Origin: Cunninghamia lanceolata
Taxonomy: Eukaryota > Streptophyta > Pinopsida > Cupressales > Cupressaceae
Direction: 5' to 3'
Assembly (NCBI GenBank): GCA_027924645.1
Contig: BSBN01000809.1
Location: 43,740,001 to 43,804,000, forward strand
Length of the DNA stretch: 64,000 bases
Shown: positions 25,586-35,833 of the stretch, one piece after another
Numbering within the stretch: position 1 is the first letter of the stretch
How the letters are laid out: every line of letters begins with the position of its first letter
The notes under the pieces: generated by a model
Told to the model about the DNA's origin: nothing
Database searches by the model: none
What the model saw: the letters and a program-made list of their open reading frames with translations, nothing else
Position numbers and translations under genes: made by a program

Positions 25586-25822
25586 GTTTATAAGTGTCTT
25601 CTTGGCTTCCTTTTGTTTATTAGAAGCCTTTAGTTAGTTAGTTTAAATTTGTGTACAATGACATATGGTGTTTATAGCTCTGACCCTTCATGGTCTTCTG
25701 GTATAAGTTTATAGGTTGGGAAGGGATAAAGGTCTGAAACTTCTGTCAGCCATGAAAAGGCTGAGGATTGTAACATTTTGACTTACTATATAATAGTATC
25801 TTTGATTATGCATAAAAAAAAA
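25586..25822 (+). other. LINE A 3' UTR and poly(A) end
   Basis: Non-coding tail containing CTATATAATAG and ending in CATAAAAAAAAA next to the right target duplication. LINE F ends with a similar TTATATAATC. The shared motif may be a 3' recognition element for the RT; that is inference. Confidence 0.7.
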
Positions 25823-25833
25823 GAATACACATC
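25823..25833 (+). repeat. Target-site duplication of LINE A, right copy
   Basis: GAATACACATC, identical to 18827-18837. Confidence 0.85.
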
Positions 25834-25883
25834 CTTTAAAAATATTAAAATGTGGACACAATTTTATAAATATTTGTTCTTAT

Positions 25884-26780
25884 AACTAGCAATTACACGA
25901 ATGAACGCGCAAACGGTTTTGCCGATAGGCATTTGTAAAGTAAATGTTTTTTTGAGAAGTGTTTGTGTTTCATGACTTGCTGGCATTGTATTGTTTGAGA
26001 AAGGTAGTGTAATTTGTGATATATAGGCATTGTAAGGGAGTATCTGTGTGTAAAGTAAATATTTTTTGAGAAGTGATTGTGTTTCATGACTTGTTGGCAT
26101 TGTATTGTTTGAGGAATGTTGTGTAATTGTGATTTATAGGCATTGCAAGGAGTATCAATTCTCAGAATATAGTGGCTCCTCTTGCATATATTTATATAGT
26201 CAGCTTTTTTGCTATCATGCTATGTTTTGCAATTTAGAAATATAATTTTTTAATTACATTCTATTGTGTAATAAATAGCTATGTAATATTTTGAGTGACT
26301 ACATACTACTACTATGACAAATCTTGAAACAAAATTAGATGCACCAAGCGGATTGTCGAATAGATTTTGTACGTATATCTTTAAGAGGACAGAATTTGTA
26401 CATTTCATCTGGATGAACATAGGTTTTGGAGTAAATTTTAGCCCCATGTTTGTTAAAGAGTGGAAAGCACTGTTGAAACTTTAATTGTATCTACAAACAA
26501 TATTGACTCATCTTTATTCTAATATTTGGAGATTTAATACTATAGAGCTACTTCAACTTTGAAGAGACTAGTTTAATAGTGAGAAAGCTTAAGGAAAAAA
26601 CAAATGCAAGTACAAATGGGAAGCAGCACTTAAAAAACAATAAGAAAATCATGCCTTTATAGTCAATTAAAGAAGAATTTCTTCTGTAGAATGTGTGTTC
26701 ATATGTGAAAACAATATTCACCTAGCCAGAGAATAATGTGCGAGATCAGGTGCGACAGGTAGAAAATACAAACTTCTTAT
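25884..26780 (+). repeat. Dispersed repeat B, copy 1
   Basis: Starts AACTAGCAATTACACG and ends near TAGAAAATACAAACTTCTTA. It aligns closely to 35834-36889 on the same strand. It contains an internal tandem duplication of about 110 bp (GGCATT...GAGAAGTG.TTGTGTTTCATGAC). Relative to copy 2 it lacks about 190 bp (36385-36578) and a short GC-rich piece, and has about 70 bp (near 26375-26440) that copy 2 lacks. No coding content; probably a non-autonomous element of unknown class. Confidence 0.75.
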
Positions 26781-26877
26781 TTTAAAAAGGCTCTTTAAAA
26801 GTCCACACTATCATTTTCACATTTAATTATGTAGTTAGTATGAAAGTATAACTTAAAAACTATATATTTGATAAATT

Positions 26878-26894
26878 AAATTATTAAAAAAGTT
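26878..26894 (+). repeat. Target-site duplication of LINE C, left copy
   Basis: AAATTATTAAAAAAGTT is repeated exactly at 33045-33061. The left copy abuts the poly(T), the reverse complement of the LINE poly(A). The exact end inside the T run is ambiguous by a few bases. Confidence 0.9.
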
Positions 26895-27016
26895 TTTTTT
26901 TTTTTTTTTGAGACAAAGGGGTAAAAACTTTATTAGAAATTAGAAAAGAGCATTACAGTAATAACCAAGGGACCCAGCCCCAGAAACAAGGTGAAAACCC
27001 CACAGCATAAACAACA

Positions 27017-30000
27017 TCAACTATCCCCATGTATCCTCCTATCCTCCTCCAAGAACCGGTCTAAATCTAGACGCAGCTCAGGGTTAACTTGATCCCAATC
27101 CTCAACCTTCCAACCACTATCATGCTCAGAGGCCCATTTGGCCAAGTAGTTGGTAGCGCGATTCCACTCCCTCGGGATGTGAACAAAGGATGCTTCCTCC
27201 ATCCGAGAGCTAACCTGAAGAATCCGCTGCACCACCGAAGCCAACTGCTAATTAATATCAGATATCTTTTGCTCATTCAAGAGATTAATCAAAATCTATG
27301 AGTCAGCTTCACATATAACTTTTCTCCATCCCAAAGCAAGGGCCCTCTCAATAGCATGCAGAATTGCCAGACCCTCCATGAAGTTAACAGTCTTTACCCC
27401 CTCATGTATAGAGAACAGAAAAATCACCGACCCAGTTGAGTCCCTACCAACTCCACCAATTCCAGCAGGCCCAGGATTGCCCCTAGAAGAACCATCAGTA
27501 TTGATCTTTAAAAATCCATTGGGAGGAGGTAACCACCTTCCAACCCGTTGAACCCTCTTTTTCCCATGCCTACAGTTCTGGGAACTGACAAAAGAAGAAT
27601 GAATGTCTTGAAGACCTAGTCTGGCCACCAACTCATCATCACCTCTCTCCAAGGGGAAAACCACATCACATTTAGCTGAAACTGACTCCTGCACCATTCC
27701 TAGCATACACAACCAAACTTGCCGACCCACCAACTTCTGATCACAAAAAATTTGGCGATTCCGCTCCAGCCAAATCTGCCAAAGCAGAAAGGTAGGACCC
27801 ACGAACCAAACTTCCTGCAAAAAGGAAGCCATAGAAGGAGGTCTTCCCATACTATCCCAGAATTCAACCAAAGAGCACGCATGAATACAAGGAAGCTTCC
27901 ATACCTCCCACCACCAATGCCAAAGCTGCACAACAAAGGGGCACCGGAAGAACAAATGTGAAGAATCCTCTTCTGCTCCCCCACACAAAACACAAATTGA
28001 GGGTCCTTGAAATCCCCGTTTACGAATGTTATCCCAGGTCAAACACCTATTCCAAGCCAAAGTCTAAACAAAGCAGTTGCATTTAGGCCACGAGAGTTTA
28101 TTCCACACCCTTTTCCACCAATGAACCTCCACCCCAATTAGCTTCTGAGCCAATAACACCTGATAACCAGAAGCAACAGAGTAAACCCCCTTAGGATTAT
28201 GGGTCCAAGCAAGAATATCCTCTTCCAGGAGAGAACTACAACTCCTACTATGAAGAATCTTGTGAAGCTCAGCACTATCTTCCGCAAGTCCCAAATCTGG
28301 CCACACAGCAGGATCCTTCCAATGAGCTACCTCCAACTGACCAAAAGAAGCAACAGACTTGAAGTCACTCACCCTAGCCCAGCCAGCCTCAAGAAATCTT
28401 TGGCACAAAGGAAGAAGGTTGGGGAACTAAGAAGTAAGTGGAGGGAATCCATCCCAAGAATCTGACCAGAAGAGAGCTTTAGTTCCCCGTCTACAAATCC
28501 AAAATAAACCTTCCTTGATAAGCTTTGCACCCTTCTGAAGAGTATTCCAAATCACAGAACCTTTCCCCTCAAGAGGGTAACGAGGGAGATCCTACCGTGG
28601 AATCCCCAGGAAATACTTATGAGATAATATCCTGGCCCACAGCTGATCCTGTTTCACACACCATCTCCAAAATAGCTTAGCAGCCATAGCCACTCCGGAT
28701 AACGCAGACTATCGAAGACCAAGACCACCAAATTGCTTTGGACTGCACACAACATCCCACCTGACCAGGCTCCACTTGGAGGATGACAAACTTCCCGCCC
28801 ATAAGAACTGCCTTGCAAGAGAATCCAACTCCCTCAGAAAACCCATCGGAGCCACTTGAAGCATACATCGGTAGGTAGGAAGAACCTGCACCACCGATTT
28901 GAGAAGCTGAACCCGCCCCGCAAAAGACAACCATCTGTGGGTCCAATGATTAACTTTTGTATGGAGCTTATCAATAATATTCTGCCAAGAACCCTTGGGA
29001 AGATGGCAAACAGAAATTGGGAAACCCAGATACGTCAAAGGGAGAACCCCTATCTGAAACCTCAAGATATTAGTAATTCTTCTCTGAATGGGGGTCGGCG
29101 TATTGAAGAAGAATATGGATGACTTCTCCTCATTAATCAATTGTCCTAAAGCAACAAGATATATGTCCAACACCTGCCTCAAGTTAGTAGCTTCCCTAAT
29201 AGTAGCCATCCCCATCAGGGCAGTATCATCAACAAACTGTAAATGAGATTGCGGAGGCAAGTCTCCACCCCATCGCCAACCCTGAATGGTGCCAAGCTCC
29301 ACCCTTCTTTTCAACAAACATCCAAAGCCTTCCACAAGAAGCAGAAAAAGATACGGAGAAAGAGGATCCCCTTGGCACAAGCCCCTTGAGGCACCAAAAA
29401 GTTCAGAATGATCTCCATTTATCATAACTGAGAAGGAAACAGACGTGACACAGCTCATGACCCATTGGATCCACTCCTCACCAAAACCAAAAGAAACAAG
29501 GATCTTCTGCAAAAAAGACCATCTAACCTTGTCGTAAGCCTTAGCCATATCCAACTTAATGAACATAGCCTTCTCATGGGAGTTGTCCATGGAGTGGATG
29601 GTCTCCGTAGCAATGACAACCCCGTCAAGAATCTGTCGACCTGCCACAAATCCACTCTGTTCCTCAGAAATCAGCACGTTAAGCCACTTCTTCAATCTCT
29701 CAGCCAATAACTTAGAAATGATTTTGTAAGCCACATTGCAAAGAGAGATAGGTCAGAACTGAGCTAACCTATCAGCCCCTTCACACTTAGGTATGAGAGC
29801 AAGGAAGGTGGAATTCAGAGCACGAAGCATCTGCTTATTCCTCTGGGACTCAAGGACAACCGCCAGAAGATCCAACTTTATGATATCCCAGAATTCCTGA
29901 AAAAATTCTATCGGGAAACCATCGGGACCAGGAGCTTTACCCTTCTTCATCTGAAACACAATCCCCTCCAGCTCATCAAGAGAGATATCTTTCATCAGAT

Positions 30001-31333
30001 ACTCATTCGCCTCCCTGGAGACCAACTGAGGAATACAAGAAAGAACCTGTGCTTCCTCAACAGAGCCCCCTCATGAATCCTCCCTAAATAAAGTAGCAAA
30101 ATACTGAGAGGCCTCAGCAGAGATTTCCTGAAATGAGGCAAGATGTTCACCCCTATCATTCACCAGAAAAGGAATGGAATTACCATGCCTCCTGTCCTTC
30201 ACAGAATTGAAGAAGAAGGCGGTGTTTTTATCACCTTCCTGTAACCATTCAACCCGGGCCTTTTGCTTCCAATAGATTTCTTCCCGCAATTCAAATTCCT
30301 CAACCACTTTCAAAGTCTTAGCCTCCTCCCTTAGAAGATCCTCAGAGGCCCCATTCTCACGAATCAACCGCGTAATATTATGCAACTTCTCCTGGGCAGC
30401 AACCTTAGCATGAAAGATATTACCAAAAGATCGCCGATTCCACCTTTTAAGCTGATATTTGACAAACTGAAGAAGCTTGGAGAATGTGTACATTGCCGTA
30501 CCAAAAGTTGGTCTACCAATCCGCCACCACTCAGCCACATGTTCACGAAGAGTAGGATCCCGTAACCACATAATCTGGAACTTGAATGAGGTAGAACGAG
30601 GCCCTCGAGCAGAGATAATATTAAGCTTAATAGGCCAATGATCAAAACCTCTCCAATCAAGAATTTCAGATCGAGTGTACCATAAGTCTCCAACCCAATA
30701 ACAGGAAACCAAGAATTGATCAAGCCTCTCAGCAACACAACTCTCACCAATTCTCCTATTATTCCAAGTGAAGCGACCATTACTTGGTAGAACATCAATA
30801 AGATTTAATTCAGAAATGCTATCTCTGAATAACAGAGCAAAAGGCTCCAACCTAGGAATACCACCTCTTTTCTCAGACAACTCCACAATAGCATTAAAAT
30901 CGCCAGCCATAACCCACGGATGGTAAGGAGCTAAGCTACAAACAAAACGAAGATGGGACCATAGAAGTTGCTTACCCGAAAACTCAACAGGAGCATACAC
31001 ATTAGAGAGGAGAATACACTCACCAGTCTCATACCAAGAGGCGACTAGGGATATAGAGGATCTAGAAGACATCCACCAGAGAGGGAAAATCTTCTGAGGG
31101 TTCCAAAAGCAAGCCACCCCTCCAGAAGCACCAAGAGCCCCCATACACTGGCATTCACCATATTTCCACAACTTAGGAGCCATGGCCAACATATTATCTT
31201 CAGATAATTTAGTCTCCTGAAGAAAAAGAACATCTGGAGAATGATTCCTAACCAAATCACGAACAGCTTTTTGTCGAGGGCCACTGTTCAAGCCCCTTAC
31301 ATTCCATGAGAGAATAATCATTTTTGGGGGCAT
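27017..31333 (-). pseudogene. LINE C ORF2: endonuclease, RT, zinc-binding and RNase H; eight stops, no frameshift
   Basis: Reads from 31333 (MPPKMIILSWNVRGLNS; the ATG at 31319-31321 overlaps the ORF1 stop as ATGA) to the stop at 27017-27019 in a single frame. Stops on the minus strand are TGA at 30071 and 29753, and TAG at 28709, 28592, 28427, 28064, 27296 and 27248 (lowest coordinate of each). Domains in order are: APE-type endonuclease (FLQETKL, VMAGDFNAIV, RFTWNNRR, FDHWPI); RT (KGKAPGPDGFP, PISLCNVAYK, KLDMAKAYDKVRW, GLCQGDPLSPYLF, FVDD at 29225-29236); zinc-binding segment (CVLCGGAEEDSSHLFFRC); and RNase H (LKINTDGSSRGNPGPAG, HIPREWNRATNYLAKWA). The last RNase H Asp reads Asn. Reverting stops alone would not prove function. 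Confidence 0.93.
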
Positions 31334-32748
31334 GAAAAATGTGAATCCAGAGTCTTGACTGACCCTGACTCCACCAAAGTTTCCCCAGTTAATTTAATCT
31401 TCTCCAGATCCTTCTTCCTTCCCAGCTTGGAAGTCTTATCACCAACCCCTTTCTTAAGTTCAATTTGCTGAATACCCAAATGAGAGGAGGCCAAAGAGCT
31501 CTTCCCCACATTCTTGCCTCCTTTTAGGGGCAATAGGGAACCACCTCCACCACTCTTCAAAGCTCCAATAGAAGATTCTTGTTCAGTCTGGACAATCAAT
31601 TGTTGATCTGTATCCATCTGCCCAACCCCAATCTCTTGCACAACCTGCATGGCCTCTAATGGTGGCCCATCCTGTCCTGTACCCAAAGTTACCTGATCCA
31701 AGTTCAGTAACCCCGGATTCACTTCCCCCTGGCTGAGATCATCCAGCACCTCAAACCTATTAAAAGTTTCATCAACCTGCCTCTCCCTCAAGGTCCTCTT
31801 CTGGCCTCGATTCCTATTGCAAGCCTTGACAGGGACATAGCCATCATCTTCATTACCATCACCTGGAATAGGCTCCTTACCATTATCAACCCTAGGCGGA
31901 TTACGAGAAGGCTGAGAAGGTTGGGGCACCACAGGCTTAGCCCTAGGGCACCTACGCTGCAAGTGACCATACTCATGACAGAGACGACACCGAAAAGGTA
32001 GGGTTTCGTAATCTAGCTGTTGCACCCAAGTATATGATCCAGCACTCACTTCAATAGAATCTGGCAGTGGCTTGCTTAAATCAATTTCTACACAGATACG
32101 AGCAAAAGTCATTACCTTTTTATACTGCGTCTGTTGTGAAGACCCAACAGGTTTACCGAGCATTGAAGCCACCAAATGCAACACGTCATCCCGCCAACAC
32201 TCAACTGGAAACCACGACAACTGAACCCAAACTGGGATCCGACTCGGTAATGCCTCAGTCGAGTTGAAGCCAGCATGCCATGGCTTGATAAACAAACCCA
32301 CCTGGTTATAAAAATAGGGGCCACCCTCGAAGACCTTATTCCGATCCGCCATGCAATCAAAAGAGACCATAAAAAAGTTGTTTGCAAGGAGCCTAATCTC
32401 CATCTCCCCCTCCGGCATCCAAGTCCGCTGAGCCCAGGATTCCAAAAATTGCAGCGAGACTCTCAAACCCATGAACTTGCAATAAAAAGAATGCCTTGAA
32501 TAGTATTCAATATCATCTGCAAGCATTTCCATCGGGATAATCAACTTCGGTCGCTCTTTGCATCTTTCCAAACACCCATTAATCTTCGTTATTCGGGAAC
32601 CACTAACCGATCCTAGATCATTCATCTCCATCTCTAAAGAAAATAGCGTATTATCAAAAACATTCACTCCATGCGCCGAAGGCTTCGAACCAACTGCTGA
32701 TCTAAAATCCATTTTGGGGCTAGCCCCAGATGTTTCCCCACCCTGCAT
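31318..32748 (-). CDS. LINE C ORF1: DUF4283 plus CCHC Gag-like protein, open frame
   Basis: 476 codons from MQGGETSGASPK (ATG at 32746-32748). The frame is open further upstream to 32937, but that part is Trp/Gly/Leu-rich and looks like leader read-through, so the internal start is preferred. Residues about 78-225 form the DUF4283 region (YYSRHSFYCKFMGLRVSLQF, MEIRLLANNFFMVSFDC, PSRIPVWVQLSWFPVECW). A CX2CX4HX4C zinc knuckle follows (C254, C257, H262, C267; CRLCHEYGHLQRRC). The C-terminal 200 residues are polar and probably disordered. It should be an RNA-binding chaperone of the LINE RNP. The stop overlaps the ORF2 ATG (ATGA). No nonsense codon is present, in contrast to ORF2. Whether it is expressed is unknown. 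Confidence 0.85.
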   Translation of the reverse strand: MQGGETSGASPKMDFRSAVGSKPSAHGVNVFDNTLFSLEMEMNDLGSVSGSRITKINGCLERCKERPKLIIPMEMLADDIEYYSRHSFYCKFMGLRVSLQFLESWAQRTWMPEGEMEIRLLANNFFMVSFDCMADRNKVFEGGPYFYNQVGLFIKPWHAGFNSTEALPSRIPVWVQLSWFPVECWRDDVLHLVASMLGKPVGSSQQTQYKKVMTFARICVEIDLSKPLPDSIEVSAGSYTWVQQLDYETLPFRCRLCHEYGHLQRRCPRAKPVVPQPSQPSRNPPRVDNGKEPIPGDGNEDDGYVPVKACNRNRGQKRTLRERQVDETFNRFEVLDDLSQGEVNPGLLNLDQVTLGTGQDGPPLEAMQVVQEIGVGQMDTDQQLIVQTEQESSIGALKSGGGGSLLPLKGGKNVGKSSLASSHLGIQQIELKKGVGDKTSKLGRKKDLEKIKLTGETLVESGSVKTLDSHFSCPQK

Positions 32749-32965
32749 AGCAAAAAACAAGATCCCCAGTAGGCATGCAAACCCCCAGGACACGGTTGCA
32801 AGAAATGGAAAAAGACAAGACCCCAAGGGAAGGATCAAAACCCTTCCACCCACAAGCCACCCAAACGGCAGCAAAAAGGCCTCCAGCAAAGAAAAAACCC
32901 ACCACCACCACCCTGAAAGCTTCAAAAAACCCCCCACAACGCAGAAGCGAGCAATACACAGAGAA

Positions 32966-32993
32966 CGAGCTAGGGCACGGTCGCCCTAGCTCG
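32966..32993. repeat. Perfect 11-bp inverted repeat in the LINE C 5' leader
   Basis: CGAGCTAGGGC (32966-32976) and GCCCTAGCTCG (32983-32993) separated by ACGGTC would form a GC-rich hairpin near the 5' end of the LINE RNA. Confidence 0.8.
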
Positions 32994-33044
32994 GCTTGCA
33001 GAGCACGCGAATGCCATCAAATTTTCGACCTAAAAATTATTAGA

Positions 33045-33061
33045 AAATTATTAAAAAAGTT
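33045..33061 (+). repeat. Target-site duplication of LINE C, right copy
   Basis: AAATTATTAAAAAAGTT, identical to 26878-26894. Confidence 0.9.
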
Positions 33062-35218
33062 AACAACAAATAAGAATTTTTATTTAGAAATAAAAATACA
33101 ACTAATAAAAATTTAAACAAATAAATTTTATAAAATTTTAAAATTGTGAAAAATGTTGAAAACAATATTTAATAAAAAAATAAATATATCATTGCTAAAT
33201 AGCTATGACGTTCTATTAAGGGTGGAACCAATGATGTCTCCTATATATGGCTATTAGATTAACCTTGTGTAATCTTTGTTGTTTGGTTATACTTGAAGTT
33301 GTATCTAGTATATTTTGTACTTAGTTTTATGTTCTTAGTACATTGACTCTTTTGCGCTCTCCTATTTTAACCTATGGCATTATAGCATTTTCTATATAAC
33401 TATGTGTTTCTATATCTTTCACAAAAAATAAACCCCCTTAATAAATTCTCATATTAAAAAATAATAATAAAATTTTATTAATTATTTTTTAAAATTATTT
33501 AAATTTAATCAATATTATAGTTTACCTTTAAAAAAGACATTCTTTAAACCTTTCAATTTTTTATTTATTTAATTGTTTTGAAAGAGGAACATGTAGAAGG
33601 CTCTTGTTTTTAGCAAAATTTTTATTTAGTATTTTTTTTAATTATTTAAACACTATTTTATTATTTTTGATTTATATAAAAATTATAATTTAAACACTAT
33701 TTATTTTTATTATTTATTATGCCTTAATAATCTATACATTGAAGGAGCTTCAAAATTTCATAAACAATTATTGCAAAGAAAAAATAGGAATAATATATAT
33801 TAAAATAATTTTAATATAAAAATGTTTTCATGTGGATTTTTTTAAAAATGAATATTAAAAATTGTTATCCCTGCTCTTTAGGATTAATAGCTTTGTTAAA
33901 AAACAACAGTTCAATTTTTAACTATATATTATGATTGGAATTATTTCCCAAGTTGCAACTTTCATTAGACCATCTAAACAGTAAAAAAGGAGAATTCGTG
34001 CACCACAAAACATTTAAAAATAATAATTATATACATTTTAATTTTTAATTAAATTGTCCAACTCATTTTGCCTTCTTGTTGTTGTCTTAAAGTCAGTATA
34101 CTAGTATTTTAAAGAAAATGTGAAATATACTAATCATTTATCATTATTAATTTACTTAAAAGTTTAAAGTATGTTGCTGCACAGAAATCATATATTATTA
34201 TTTATAATATAAAAAGTATAAATGTTATTAATATATAAACGATATTCTCATCATCTTTATCTCTTTAGGTGATAGATCAACATAATTTCCCATCAAATAT
34301 TGCTATGAATACATCCATTTTTCTAATCAATTTTTTCTATAGCCCATATAAAAATTTCCTACACTTCAAATTGCACACTATTATCTATTGGTTTTACTAT
34401 AAGTTCATACTAATTTTATTATGCTTGTTTACTAATTTTACTTAATTTTAAACATTGTTAATATGTCTTTATTCCACTTTTATCAAGATATCTACAAATG
34501 CTACAAATACAAAACCTTAGATCTAATATCTACAAATGATGTCACTACATTAAGTTCAAGTTATATAAACATTGTAATGGAAAACCCTACATTAAAGATT
34601 CGGCTATGAGTTTCCAAAATGTCTCAACAACACATATCACTAGATTCTTTCAATTTTAAAAAATAACATATAAATATATAATATTTATAACACATTTCAA
34701 AGTAAAAACTAAACCAAAAAAAATAGTTAGTAGTTTTTTAAAAGTAAAATTAAATAAAATATCCGTAAAATTAAATAAATAAATTATTTTATTTTTAAAG
34801 AGTTATTTTGTTTTGTAATACTCTGATAATATTATTTTTATTCAAACTATTTAATTCAAATATATTATTAATATACATAAATATTAAATACATTCTATGG
34901 ACTATGGAAATTTAATGAATTCTATTAAATACATTCTATAATATGATAATATTATATTATATATTACTTTATATTAATAAATATAATTTATATATTATAA
35001 AATACTATTTATGAATATATATTAAATATAATATTGTATTATATTAGCAAATGTTAAAAGTCCACAAGTTTAAGTATTTATAGAGTATTATAAGGTAAAT
35101 GAAAATATTATGTATATATCTCGGGAGTTTTATACTATAGTTAGCAATCTTCCCCATAAAAAAAATTTAAAGTCATAACAATTACTGGTTTGCATTTTTT
35201 TTTTTAAAGATTTTCCAG
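33062..35218. other. Very AT-rich intergenic DNA
   Basis: Long A/T runs and TATTAATA-type words with no ORF of note. I see nothing supportable except possible matrix-attachment-like composition. Confidence 0.5.
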
Positions 35219-35639
35219 CACATATAAGCCTATTGGCTAACTATCTGCTAATAATATATAATAATTAAAAAAATAAATAAAAGCATTAATACATATCTGA
35301 AGGAGGAATATATAATAATTAAAAAAATAAAAATGCAAAGGTACCCGTAGGGATTTTCCGTTGAGTGTATGGGCTAAATATTGATCAATTATATTTGTCC
35401 CAACGGTATGCATTCAAGATACTTTGTAAAGTTTTTTTGAATCATCTGGTTTAATATTCCATAAATTTGTGCTTTCTTGATTGTGATTGTATAGAGATCA
35501 TCTCTCTGCCTTTCAATGATCCTGCTTGAATAATCTGTAATTGGTAACAGCTGCATTGAAACTTTTTGAGAGTTATGATTCTCATCGACTATGCACAGAA
35601 CAATAAATACGAATCAATAGAGGCATATAATTAATTTGT

Positions 35640-35833
35640 TTAACGGAAAAAAAAAAAAAAAACAATGGGCGCGTCTGACAATTCCCCTCTGTTAATTTGT
35701 TTGACGAAAAGAGCAAAAACGGTTGACAGAATTTCGCGTCAGACAAATTTTCGGACCGGACGCTGACAAATTTCCGGCATGAGACAACTTTCCGGGACAA
35801 AAATGTCCCACATATAAACCTATAGGATAATTA
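35640..35833 (+). repeat. Repeat E copy 1: CCGG-containing short repeats ending in CACATATAA motif
   Basis: Contains several variants of GACAAATTTCCGG (35735-35800), then GGGACAAAAATGTCCC (a 6-bp inverted repeat) and CACATATAAACCTATAGG. The same series occurs at 40620-40770. The minus-strand ORFs across both copies start with similar MSRK peptides only because of this repeat and are not called as genes. Repeat B copy 2 begins directly after it. Confidence 0.6.

Larger units (their letters stand above)
18838..25822 (+). mobile_element. LINE A: full-length L1-type LINE with three ORFs (about 7.0 kb)
   Basis: Bounded by an 11-bp target duplication and ending in a poly(A) run (about 25813-25821), so both ends are secure. 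Order: short 5' leader, ORF1 (18855-20540), ORF2 (20543-24728), an unusual ORF3 (24839-25585) and a 3' UTR with CTATATAATAG. All three ORFs are interrupted by stops, mostly TAG, TAA and TGA where Gln or Arg fits, and ORF2 has about five indels in its 3' half. The element is dead but nearly complete. Confidence 0.9.
26895..33044 (-). mobile_element. LINE C: full-length L1-type LINE (about 6.15 kb)
   Basis: On the minus strand, with poly(A) at 26895-26909 (as poly T), a 3' UTR to 27016, ORF2 (27017-31333), ORF1 (31318-32748) and a 5' leader of about 300 bp. It is bracketed by a perfect 17-bp target duplication. ORF1 is open and ORF2 keeps one frame over 4.3 kb with only eight stop codons and no frameshift, so it is younger than LINE A. 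It has no third ORF. It lies tail to tail with LINE A, separated by repeat B. Confidence 0.93.
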
